From assembly GCF_003752175.1 (NCBI RefSeq), contig NZ_RJVF01000011.1, forward strand, positions 310,001 through 374,000: a DNA stretch of 64,000 nt, read 5' to 3'. Positions within the stretch are counted from its first letter, which is position 1. Each line of letters begins with the position of its first letter. Source of the DNA: Comamonas sp. BIGb0124 (GTDB lineage Bacteria > Pseudomonadota > Gammaproteobacteria > Burkholderiales > Burkholderiaceae_C). Positions 37,295-44,624 of the stretch are shown piece by piece. The position numbers were made by a program, and so were the translations under genes. The notes under the pieces were generated by a model that searched no databases, was not told the DNA's origin, and was given only the letters and a program-made list of their open reading frames with translations.

Positions 37295-38025
37295 ACGCCC
37301 AGGTGCTCCCGCTGCAGCGCCTTGTCGCGCGCCAGCGCTTCGGGCGTGCCCTCGAAGGCCAGGCCGCCGGCCGACAGGACCGCCACCCGGCTGGCCAGCT
37401 GCAGCGCCAGGGGCACGTTCTGCTCGACCAGCAGCACGGTCAGGCCGTCGCGGGCCAGATCGGCCACGTGACGGGCGATCACCTCCTGCACGGCCAGCGG
37501 CGCCAGGCCTTCGCTGGGCTCGTCGAGCACCAGCACCTGCGGCTGGGTGAGCAGTGCGCGCGCCATGGCCAGCATCTGGCGCTCGCCGCCGCTGAGCGAG
37601 CCGCTGGCTGCACGCTGGCGTTCGGCCAGCCGGGGGAAAGTCTCGAACACCCGCTCCAGCGTCCACGCGCGGCCGGCCCCGGCAGAGGTGCTGCGGGTAT
37701 GGGGGGCCAGCGTCGCCAGCCGCAGGTTGTCGCGCACCGCCAGGTCGGCGAACACGCCCCGTCCCTGCGGCACCAGCGCCAGGCCCAGCCGGGCGATGCG
37801 GTGAGTGGGCCAGCCCGTCACGTCCTGCCCGTGCACCGTCAGGCGGCCCTGCACCTGCGGGCCGAGGTTGAACAGCGCATGCAGCAACGTGGTTTTGCCT
37901 GCTCCGTTGCGGCCCAGCACGGCGAGCACCTCGCCGGCGTGCACCTGCAGGTCGATGCCGTGAAGCACCCGCGCATCGTCGTAGCCGGCGCTCACCCCCG
38001 ACCAGGCGATCAGCGGGGCGCTCAT
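37291..38025 (-). CDS. livF: LivF-type ABC transporter ATPase
   Basis: A 244-residue ATPase with Walker A GRNGAGKTT near residue 38, the LivF-type VPQGRGVFADLAVRDNL, the signature LSGGERQMLAMARAL, VLVLDEPSEGLAP and LLVEQN. It pairs with LivG to drive import through LivH-LivM. The gene overlaps livG by 4 bp and the phosphopantetheinyl transferase gene by 4 bp. Confidence 0.93.
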   Translation of the reverse strand: MSAPLIAWSGVSAGYDDARVLHGIDLQVHAGEVLAVLGRNGAGKTTLLHALFNLGPQVQGRLTVHGQDVTGWPTHRIARLGLALVPQGRGVFADLAVRDNLRLATLAPHTRSTSAGAGRAWTLERVFETFPRLAERQRAASGSLSGGERQMLAMARALLTQPQVLVLDEPSEGLAPLAVQEVIARHVADLARDGLTVLLVEQNVPLALQLASRVAVLSAGGLAFEGTPEALARDKALQREHLGV

Positions 38026-38840
38026 GCCTCGCCCTCCGACAGGGCCGAGCCGAGGTAGGCCGCCTGAACCTGCGGATGCCGGCGCACGGCATCGGGCGTG
38101 TCCACCGTCACCAGCCGGCCCAGCTCCATCACGGCGATGCGATCGCAACGCGAAAAAACGATGTCCAGGTCGTGCGCGATCAGCATCACCGCCATTCCGG
38201 GATCGTGGCGGCGCACCAGATCGAGCAGATCCTGCGCTTCCTGTTGCGCCAGTCCGGCCGTGGGTTCGTCGAGCAGCAGGATGCGCGGGCGCAGCGCCAG
38301 GCTGACGAGCACGTCCACGATGCGCTGCGCGCCGTACGACAGATCGTGAACCGCCGTGCTGCCCTGGCCGCGCAGGGGGCTGTCGTCGAGCCAGGCCTCG
38401 GCGGCCGCATCGGCCTCGGCCGTGGCCCGCCGGCCGCCCCACCAGCGGTAGCCGCTGCCTTGCCGACGGCGCACCGCCAGCGCCAGGTTCTCGCGCACCG
38501 ACAAGGCCGGAAAAGCCATGCTTTTCTGGAACGTGCGCACCAGGCCGCGGCGCACACGCGCCTCGGGCGACAGGCGCGAGAAGCCGTCGCCCAGGCCCTG
38601 GATGCGGCCCCGGTCGGGCGGCACGAAACCGGTGATGGCGTTGAACAGAGAGGTCTTGCCCGCGCCGTTCGGGCCGATCAGTCCCAGCGTCTCTCCGGCA
38701 TGCAGGGCCAGGCTGACATCGGTCAGGACCGCCAGCTCGCCGAAACGCTTGCCCACGCCGTCCAGCGTGAGCACGGCAGGCGCTGCCGCAGCGCGGGCCG
38801 GCCGGCCGGGCGGGGCGGAGTGGTCGTCGAAGTGCCTCAT
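38022..38840 (-). CDS. livG: LivG-type ABC transporter ATPase
   Basis: A 272-residue ATPase. Walker A GPNGAGKTS lies near residue 54. The LivG-type VRTFQKSMAFPALSVRENL, the signature LSYGAQRIVDVLVSLAL, LLLDEPTAGL and LIAHDLDIVF follow. Some 20 extra residues rich in Ala and Pro precede the domain. It overlaps livM by 4 bp. Unlike the fused LivG domain at 4.0-6.6 kb, the signature Gly is intact. Confidence 0.93.
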   Translation of the reverse strand: MRHFDDHSAPPGRPARAAAAPAVLTLDGVGKRFGELAVLTDVSLALHAGETLGLIGPNGAGKTSLFNAITGFVPPDRGRIQGLGDGFSRLSPEARVRRGLVRTFQKSMAFPALSVRENLALAVRRRQGSGYRWWGGRRATAEADAAAEAWLDDSPLRGQGSTAVHDLSYGAQRIVDVLVSLALRPRILLLDEPTAGLAQQEAQDLLDLVRRHDPGMAVMLIAHDLDIVFSRCDRIAVMELGRLVTVDTPDAVRRHPQVQAAYLGSALSEGEA

Positions 38841-39793
38841 GGCTGCTTCCTCAGGCGGGCGACCAGGCCGCCCACCGCATGCGCGGCGCCCTGCGGCATC
38901 AGCAGCACGGTGGCCACGAAGACCAGGCCCACCAGCAACTGCCAGCGGTCGGTCCACGAACTCACATAGGTCTGCATGGCGAGGTAGGCTGCGGCACCGA
39001 TGTAGCCGCCCCACAGCGAACGCGTGCCGCCGATGACCAGCATGATGATCAGCGTGGCCGACAGGCTCCAGTGCACGGTGCTGGGGCCCAGATACTGGTT
39101 GACGAAGGGGTAGAGCGCGCCGGCTGCGCCGGCGATGCCGCCGGCCACCGCGCAGGCCGCCAGCCGGATGCCGCCCAGCCTGTAGCCGAGCGCCCGCATG
39201 CGCAGCGGCTGCTCGCGGCTGCCCACCAGCGCACGGCCCAGCGGGGCCCGCAGAAAGGCGCGGGCCACCACTGCGGCGGCCAGCGCCAGCGCCGCGCTCG
39301 TCGTGTACAGCGCCAGCGGGCTCGTCAGGTCATGGCCGTGCAGGCTCAGCGCGCCGAAACCGCGCAGCCCGTCCGCGCCACCGGTCACGTCGTGCCAGCG
39401 GAAAACGATTTCCCACACGATCTGTCCTGCCACCAGAGTCAACACCAGAAAGAACAGGCCCTGCACACGCAGCGCCAGCAGGCCGATCGCCACGCTCGTC
39501 ACCAGCCCGGTGGCGAGCCCGAGCGCCAGCGTGGGCAGCAGGGCCCCGCCGGTCCAAGGCGCCGCCAGAGCCGCCGCGTAGGCCGCCGATCCGAACACCG
39601 CGGCATGGCCCAGCGAGACCATGCCGCCGAAGCCGACCAGCAGGCCCAGGCTCATGGCTGTCGTGCCCAGCAGCAGCATTTCCGCAGCCAGCCGCTGGCC
39701 GAAGCCGTCGGCGAACACGGCCGGCAGGGCCAGCACCAGCAGCGTTGCAGACAGCAGCGCGGCGGGCGACAGCGTGGAATCGGTGCGGTTCAT
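38837..39793 (-). CDS. livM: LivM-type ABC transporter permease
   Basis: A 318-residue membrane protein of the LivM family, with GLLVGFGGMVSLGHAAVFGSAAYAAA near the N-terminus and LIIMLVIGGTRSLWGGYIGA near the C-terminus. It forms the pore with LivH. The ATG at 39793 comes two bases after the livH stop, so translation is closely linked. Confidence 0.92.
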   Translation of the reverse strand: MNRTDSTLSPAALLSATLLVLALPAVFADGFGQRLAAEMLLLGTTAMSLGLLVGFGGMVSLGHAAVFGSAAYAAALAAPWTGGALLPTLALGLATGLVTSVAIGLLALRVQGLFFLVLTLVAGQIVWEIVFRWHDVTGGADGLRGFGALSLHGHDLTSPLALYTTSAALALAAAVVARAFLRAPLGRALVGSREQPLRMRALGYRLGGIRLAACAVAGGIAGAAGALYPFVNQYLGPSTVHWSLSATLIIMLVIGGTRSLWGGYIGAAAYLAMQTYVSSWTDRWQLLVGLVFVATVLLMPQGAAHAVGGLVARLRKQP

Positions 39794-39795
39794 GC

Positions 39796-40665
39796 TCAGA
39801 TCTCCCGCAGCCGGCGGCCCGACAGGCCCATGGGCCGCGCCATCAGCAGCGCGACGATGCAGACGTAAGTCGCCACGTTGGCGAACTCGGGCCACCACAT
39901 GCGCGCAAAGGTGACCACAAAACCCAGCACCAGCGCGCCGGCGACCGTGCCGCCGAAACTCCCCAGGCCGCCCGTGACCACCACCAGCAGCGCCAGCAGC
40001 AGCACCTCTTCGTCCAGCCCGGGGTAGGCCGACAGCATGCCTGCACCCAGGGCGCCGCTGAGCCCGCCCAGGCCGGCCGCCAGCACCAGCGCCACCGTCA
40101 GCACGCGGCGGGTGTTCAGGCCCAGGGTCTCGACCACGCCGCGATCGGACACGCAGGCCCGCAGCAGTGCGCCCCACAGCGTGCGCTCGACCAGCCACCA
40201 CAGCCCCAGCGCCAGGCTCAGGCCCACGCCGATCAGCACCAGGCGATAGAGCGGAAACGGAAAGTCCAGCACGAAGACCACGCCCGAGAGCAGCTCGGGC
40301 AAGGCCGGCGTGACGGTTTCGGCGCCGAAGCCCCAGCGCATCAGGTCGGCGAAGATCACCGACAGGCCATAGGTGAGCAGCACCTGCATCAGATGGGGCC
40401 GGGCGTAGAAGCGGCCGAAAGGAAACCGGTCGAGCAGCCACCCGGCCAGCGCAGCCGCAGCAAAGGCGGCCGGTGCCGCCAGCCACCACGGCCAGCCGGC
40501 GGCCAGCCAGGCCACCGCCACGTAGCTGCCCAGCAGGTACAGCGAGCCATGGGCGAGGTTGATGAAGTTCATCAGGCTCAGCACCAGCGTCAGCCCCAGC
40601 CCGGTGAGCAGCAGCAGCACCGAGAAGGACAGCGCATTGAGCGCCTGGATGGCGTAGAGGGTCAC
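39796..40665 (-). CDS. livH: LivH-type ABC transporter permease
   Basis: A 289-residue membrane protein of the LivH family: LTLVLSLMNFINLAHGSLYLLGSYVAVA near residues 24-50 and a LLALLVVVTGGLGSFGGTVAGALVLG block near 230. The start is a GTG at 40665; the upstream GGAAAG could serve as ribosome site. It lies 30 bp after the binding-protein gene. Confidence 0.92.
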   Translation of the reverse strand: MTLYAIQALNALSFSVLLLLTGLGLTLVLSLMNFINLAHGSLYLLGSYVAVAWLAAGWPWWLAAPAAFAAAALAGWLLDRFPFGRFYARPHLMQVLLTYGLSVIFADLMRWGFGAETVTPALPELLSGVVFVLDFPFPLYRLVLIGVGLSLALGLWWLVERTLWGALLRACVSDRGVVETLGLNTRRVLTVALVLAAGLGGLSGALGAGMLSAYPGLDEEVLLLALLVVVTGGLGSFGGTVAGALVLGFVVTFARMWWPEFANVATYVCIVALLMARPMGLSGRRLREI

Positions 40666-40695
40666 GTCGGCGGCTTTCCGTGGGACGAAACGTGC

Positions 40696-41901
40696 TCAGG
40701 CCGAGGCCTTGGGGCCCGGGTCCCGCACGCCCTTGTAGGTGTGCAGCACGGTATTGAACGGCTTGCCCTCGGCATCCGGCCGCACTTCGTTCACGTAGAT
40801 ATCCAGAATCGCCTGGTTGTTGCGGGCATCGAAAGCCATGGGGCCCAGCGCCGTGGTCACGGGCGCCGACAGCAGCCGCTCCTTGAAACGCGTCTTGGCC
40901 GCAGCCGAACCCAGATCGCCCTGGACGGCGTCCAGACCGGCGCGGATCACCTGCCCGGCGGCATAACCCGCCGTGCTGGCTTCGCCCGGCCACTTGCCGG
41001 ACGCCTTGCGGTAGGCCTGTGCAAAGGCCAGTGTGGCCGGTGCGCCCGGCGACTGCTGGAAGGTGCTCACGCCGCCCAGCGCGGCATCGCCGGCGGCCGG
41101 CAGCACGTCTTCCTGATCGAACAGAGCCCCCGGCCCGATCAGCTTGACCTTGCCGGTGAGGCGGAACTCCTTCATCTGGCGCAGGAAACGCACCGCGTCG
41201 GCCCCGGCCAGGAAGCTGTAGAGAAAACTCGGGCTGGCCGCGGCGATGTTCATCAGCAGCGGCGCGAAGTCCGGCGTGCCCAGCGGTGTCCAGACCTGCT
41301 TGCCCAGCTTGCCGCCGCGCTCGGCGTAGGTGGCGGCGAAGTCGCCCACGTACTCGCGGCCGGCGGCATAGTCCGAGGCCAGCGTCATGCCGCCGGCCTT
41401 GCCGATGCGGTCGGCGGTCCACAGCGCACCGGTGTGGCCCAGCATCCAGCTGGTCTTGGTGACGCGGAAGATATGCGGGCTCGCCGCCTCGCGCGCCAGC
41501 GCATTGGCCGAGGCGTTCGCCATGAAGGTCGGCACCTGTGCATCGTTCACCACGTCGCGGATGGCCAGCGCCACGGCGGCACTGATCACGCCGCAGATCA
41601 CGTCCACCTTGTCCTGCGAGAGCAGCTTGCGCACCTTGCGCACGCCCTCCTCGGGCTTGCCCTGGTCGTCTTCCACCACCAGCTCGACCCGGCGTCCGCC
41701 CATCTGGCCGCCGGCTTCGGCGATCAGCATCTGCAGACCCGCACGCATGCTTTCGCCCAGCGCCGTGAAAGGACCGGAGAGCGAGGTCACCAGACCGATC
41801 TTCAGCGGCGCGCGGCCCTGGGCCAGCACGCCGAACGACAGCAGGGAAGAGGCGGCCACGCCGCTGGCGAGCCATTGGCGGCGGGAGAGTCGGGTCGACA
41901 T
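40696..41901 (-). CDS. LivK-like substrate-binding protein with twin-arginine signal
   Basis: A 401-residue binding protein of the Peripla_BP_6 family and first gene of the nine-gene operon. The signal peptide contains SRRQWLASGVAA, a twin-arginine pattern, so it may be exported folded by Tat. The mature part begins LKIGLVTSLSGPFTALGESMRAGLQML. Members of this family bind branched-chain amino acids, amides or aromatic acids such as benzoate and coumarate derivatives. Given the aryl-AMP ligase in the same operon, an aryl acid is a plausible ligand, but this is inference. Confidence 0.9.
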   Translation of the reverse strand: MSTRLSRRQWLASGVAASSLLSFGVLAQGRAPLKIGLVTSLSGPFTALGESMRAGLQMLIAEAGGQMGGRRVELVVEDDQGKPEEGVRKVRKLLSQDKVDVICGVISAAVALAIRDVVNDAQVPTFMANASANALAREAASPHIFRVTKTSWMLGHTGALWTADRIGKAGGMTLASDYAAGREYVGDFAATYAERGGKLGKQVWTPLGTPDFAPLLMNIAAASPSFLYSFLAGADAVRFLRQMKEFRLTGKVKLIGPGALFDQEDVLPAAGDAALGGVSTFQQSPGAPATLAFAQAYRKASGKWPGEASTAGYAAGQVIRAGLDAVQGDLGSAAAKTRFKERLLSAPVTTALGPMAFDARNNQAILDIYVNEVRPDAEGKPFNTVLHTYKGVRDPGPKASA

Positions 41902-42230
41902 CGATCGAGGCTTTCAGACGAAGCGCGCCTCCGGTCTGGGAGGTGCAAACGGGGCAGGGCAACAAAAAGCCTGTCGCCCGCGCATTGCCGCGAACCGGCC
42001 CAGGGGGCGGCGGCGCGGCGCATGGAGCGGCGGCAAGCTGGTGTGCCTGATGGCTGCGGATGCGGGGATCCGGGCTGGCTTTCAGGGCGCGTGTTTGATT
42101 TTAAACAAAAATTGTTCGTGTTTGTGTCGAATTTTGTCCAGACCCTGCTGCAGACCCGGCCTTGCACGCCCGGGCGGCATCGGCAGAATGGGCCACGTAC
42201 CCCTGCACGATGCGGTAAACTGAGTGCTGT
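41902..42230. other. Divergent intergenic region: nine-gene operon / metX
   Basis: This 329-bp stretch must hold the promoter of the minus-strand transporter-synthetase operon and the metX promoter. An AT-rich island at 42093-42140 contains GTTTGATTTTAAAC; read on the minus strand it offers a TAAAAT -10-like element. For metX, TAAACT at 42216-42221 is well placed 10 bases before the riboswitch, with a poor -35. I looked for a Fur box and saw no acceptable match. Confidence 0.4.
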
Positions 42231-42282
42231 TGCGCCGATTTGTCGAAGCTTGCGGGCGCGTTAGAAATTCAGCTAAAAACGA
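42231..42282 (+). ncRNA. SAM-II riboswitch aptamer (metX leader)
   Basis: This segment matches the SAM-II aptamer closely. P1 is formed by GCGCC (42232-42236) with GGCGC (42255-42259). The conserved loop GATTT follows at 42237-42241, the segment after P1 is A-rich (TTAGAAATTC), and the conserved GCTAAAAA lies at 42272-42279. TCG (42243-42245) can pair with CGA (42280-42282) to make the SAM-II pseudoknot, at the same place as the CC/GG pairing of the known env87 aptamer. It precedes metX, a typical SAM-II target. SAM-II is best known from Alphaproteobacteria. Confidence 0.85.
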
Positions 42283-42303
42283 TCCTGGAACTGCGTGACA
42301 CGG

Positions 42304-42336
42304 CCCGGCCTCGTTTTTAGCGATGCCGGGTTTTTT
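42304..42336 (+). terminator. Riboswitch-controlled terminator before metX
   Basis: CCCGGC (42304-42309) pairs with GCCGGG (42325-42330), with an inner TCG/CGA pair and a TTTTTAG loop, followed by six T at 42331-42336. The loop-side segment TCGTTTTTAGC (42311-42321) is a perfect 11-bp complement of GCTAAAAACGA (42272-42282), the 3' part of the aptamer. So an antiterminator and the terminator exclude each other: SAM binding would sequester the aptamer strand and let the terminator form. Confidence 0.8.
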
Positions 42337-42342
42337 GTCGCC

Positions 42343-43551
42343 ATGACCTTCATCGCACATCCTCAGTCCCTGTCGTTCGAGACCCCTCTGCGCCTGCGCA
42401 GCGGCGCGCAACTGGCGCGCTACGACCTCGCCTACGAAACCTACGGCACGCTCAACGCCGACAAGAGCAACGCGGTGCTGGTCTGCCATGCGCTCAATGC
42501 GTCCCACCATGTCGCCGGCCGCTACGAAGGCCAGGCGCGCAGCGAAGGCTGGTGGGACAACATGATCGGCCCCGGCAAGCCGGTCGACACCAACCGCTTT
42601 TTTGTCATCGGCATCAACAACCTGGGCTCGTGTTTTGGATCGACCGGTCCGATGCAGACCGATCCGGCCACCGGCCAGGTCTATGGCGCCGACTTCCCCG
42701 TCGTCACGGTCGAGGACTGGGTGCAGGCGCAGGCCCTGCTGCTGGACCGGCTGGGCATCCGGCAGCTCGCCGCGGTGCTGGGCGGCAGCCTCGGCGGCAT
42801 GCAGGCCCTGTCTTGGGCGCTGCAGTTCCCCGACCGGCTGCGCCATTGCGTCGCCGTGGCCACCGCCCCCAATCTCAATGCCGAGAACATCGCTTTCAAC
42901 GAGGTGGCCCGCCGCGCCATCGTCACCGACCCGGATTTCCACGGCGGCCATTTCTACGCCCATGGCGTGGTGCCCCAGCGCGGCCTGCGCATCGCCCGCA
43001 TGATCGGCCACATCACCTACCTCAGCGACGACGTGATGAACACCAAGTTCGGCCGCCAGCTGCGCGAGCGGCTGGAGCCGGCCCTGGGTGCGGGCGAGAC
43101 GGCCGGCACAGGGCAGGGCGACTATCGTTATTCCACCCAGGACATCGAGTTCCAGATCGAAAGCTATCTGCGTCACCAGGGCGAGAAGTTCAGCAGCTAC
43201 TTCGATGCCAACACCTATCTGCTCATCACCCGCGCGCTCGACTATTTCGACCCCGCGCGGGCCCACGGCGGCGACCTGCGGGCGGCCCTGGCCGTGGCCC
43301 AGGCCAAGTTTTTGGTCATCAGCTTCACCACCGACTGGCGTTTCTCGCCGGCGCGCAGCCGCGAGATCGTCAAGGCCCTGCTCGACAACCGCCGCCGGGT
43401 CAGTTATGCCGAGATCGACGCACCCCACGGTCACGATGCCTTCCTGCTCGAGGACCTCCGCTACATGAATGTCATGCGGGCCTATTTCGACCGCATCCAT
43501 CAGGAACTCCAGACCCCTGTCCCCGTGACCCTTGCCGAGGCCGCCGCATGA
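42343..43551 (+). CDS. metX: Homoserine O-acyltransferase MetX
   Basis: A 402-residue alpha/beta-hydrolase-fold enzyme that activates homoserine for methionine synthesis. Key regions are [14 protein letters not shown], the nucleophile elbow [21 protein letters not shown] with the Asp, and APHGHDAFL with the His. Proteobacterial MetX proteins may use acetyl- or succinyl-CoA; many betaproteobacterial ones use succinyl-CoA. The ATG at 42343 is only 6 bases after the terminator T-run and has no Shine-Dalgarno match. It overlaps metW by 4 bp. Confidence 0.95.
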   Translation: MTFIAHPQSLSFETPLRLRSGAQLARYDLAYETYGTLNADKSNAVLVCHALNASHHVAGRYEGQARSEGWWDNMIGPGKPVDTNRFFVIGINNLGSCFGSTGPMQTDPATGQVYGADFPVVTVEDWVQAQALLLDRLGIRQLAAVLGGSLGGMQALSWALQFPDRLRHCVAVATAPNLNAENIAFNEVARRAIVTDPDFHGGHFYAHGVVPQRGLRIARMIGHITYLSDDVMNTKFGRQLRERLEPALGAGETAGTGQGDYRYSTQDIEFQIESYLRHQGEKFSSYFDANTYLLITRALDYFDPARAHGGDLRAALAVAQAKFLVISFTTDWRFSPARSREIVKALLDNRRRVSYAEIDAPHGHDAFLLEDLRYMNVMRAYFDRIHQELQTPVPVTLAEAAA

Positions 43552-44162
43552 GCGCGATCGAACAGCACCTGCCCACGGCCGCGTCGCACGACGTGCATGC
43601 CCACATCCTCGACCTCGTGCCGCGCGGCGCGCGGGTGCTCGATCTCGGTTGCGGCAACGGCGCGCTGATGGCCGCCCTGCAGCAGCAGCGCGATTGCACC
43701 GGCTACGGCGTCGAAATCGACGATGCCAACGTGCTGGCCTGCGTGCAGCGCGGCGTGCAGGTCATCCAGCTCAACCTCGACGAAGGTCTGACGATGTTCG
43801 AGGACGCCAGCTTCGACGTCGTGCTGCAGATCGGCACGCTGCAGCATCTGCGCAATGCCGAAGTCATGCTGCGCGAAACCGCGCGCGTGGGACGCATCGG
43901 CATCGTGGCCTTCCCCAACTTCGCCCATTGGCCCAACCGCCTGGCCGTGCTGCGAGGGCGCATGCCGGTGACCAAGGCCCTGCCTTACGAGTGGTACAAC
44001 ACCCCCAACATCCGGGTCGGCACCTATGCCGATTTCGAGGTGCTGGCCCACAAGAACGGCCTGCGTGTGCTCGACGCCTTCGGCCTGCAGGACGGCCGCA
44101 TGCGGCGCTTCTGGCCCAACGGGCTGGCCAGCACCGCCGTCTTCAAGTTCGACCGCGGCTGA
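43548..44162 (+). CDS. metW: MetW
   Basis: A 204-residue protein of the MetW family with a methyltransferase-like fold: [48 protein letters not shown] and [11 protein letters not shown] with the later [11 protein letters not shown]. MetW is encoded with MetX in many proteobacteria and is needed for full MetX activity. The ATGA overlap with metX means both are controlled by the SAM-II leader. Confidence 0.95.
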   Translation: MSAIEQHLPTAASHDVHAHILDLVPRGARVLDLGCGNGALMAALQQQRDCTGYGVEIDDANVLACVQRGVQVIQLNLDEGLTMFEDASFDVVLQIGTLQHLRNAEVMLRETARVGRIGIVAFPNFAHWPNRLAVLRGRMPVTKALPYEWYNTPNIRVGTYADFEVLAHKNGLRVLDAFGLQDGRMRRFWPNGLASTAVFKFDRG

Positions 44163-44259
44163 GACCGGGCTCCGCTCCGCCCCGCCCCCTCGGTCGCCGG
44201 CCCCGGCGATCGGGCATTCCGGCCCTGCCGGCCGCTGTGGCGCCACGCATACAGCCCGT

Positions 44260-44273
44260 TTGACCTGGATCAA
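44260..44273. promoter_or_regulatory. FNR/ANR-type binding site
   Basis: TTGACCTGGATCAA matches the FNR/ANR consensus TTGAY-N4-ATCAA at all defined positions. It lies 352 bp upstream of cydD, which encodes the first product of a high-affinity oxidase operon; oxygen-dependent control is known for such operons. The site is far from the promoter proposed at 44489-44516, so there may be a second promoter about 40 bp after the box. Confidence 0.6.
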
Positions 44274-44488
44274 ACCTCCGTCGGATCTCTCGCTCCGACC
44301 GGACCCGTCGACGCCGCCGACCCCTCCCGCCGTGTGATCCTGTACAGACACGCTTGTGCACGCACCCTGGCGGTCGCCCTGCGTGTGAACCTTCGGTTGA
44401 TGTTCATGCCGATTGACCCGTGCCGCACGGCAACTCGATACTGGGACGCGACTGTGCAAGACGGCTCAAAAGGACTATGATTCTTTCA

Positions 44489-44516
44489 TTGATTTCAGTA
44501 ATTACTGAAATATAAG
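44489..44516 (+). promoter_or_regulatory. Candidate sigma-70 promoter of cydDCABX
   Basis: TTGATT (44489-44494) and TATAAG (44511-44516) are separated by 16 bp, in an AT-rich island, 108 bp before the cydD start. The 20-bp palindrome at 44492-44511 covers the spacer, so a bound protein would block RNA polymerase. Confidence 0.55.
44492..44511. promoter_or_regulatory. Perfect 20-bp palindrome (TTTCAG-N6-CTGAAA operator)
   Basis: ATTTCAGTAATTACTGAAAT is a perfect 20-bp palindrome lying between the -35 and -10 of the proposed cyd promoter. The same half-sites with the same 6-bp spacing occur at 55114-55131. I do not recognise the regulator; the geometry is that of a repressor site. Confidence 0.6.
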
Positions 44517-44624
44517 AAACATAAGCCGTCCGCCGCCCCGTTGCCCGGACCCCGATCCATACCCACAACCCCGAACGCAGGCCCCTGGCCTGGCGGTCGG
44601 GGACAACCAGGCAAAGAGTGATCC

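Larger units (their letters stand above)
44163..44624. other. Long regulatory region upstream of cydD
   Basis: This 462-bp gap between metW and the cyd operon contains an FNR-type box (44260-44273), a candidate promoter and an overlapping perfect palindrome, each listed separately. The first 80 bp are very GC-rich and show no terminator with a T-run. From about 44465 to 44520 the sequence is strongly AT-rich. Confidence 0.6.

Noticed and set aside
41902-42230. Possible Fur box upstream of the transporter-synthetase operon
   Set aside because: The AT-rich island GTTTGATTTTAAACAAAAA does not fit the GATAATGATAATCATTATC pattern acceptably, so iron control is not claimed from sequence.
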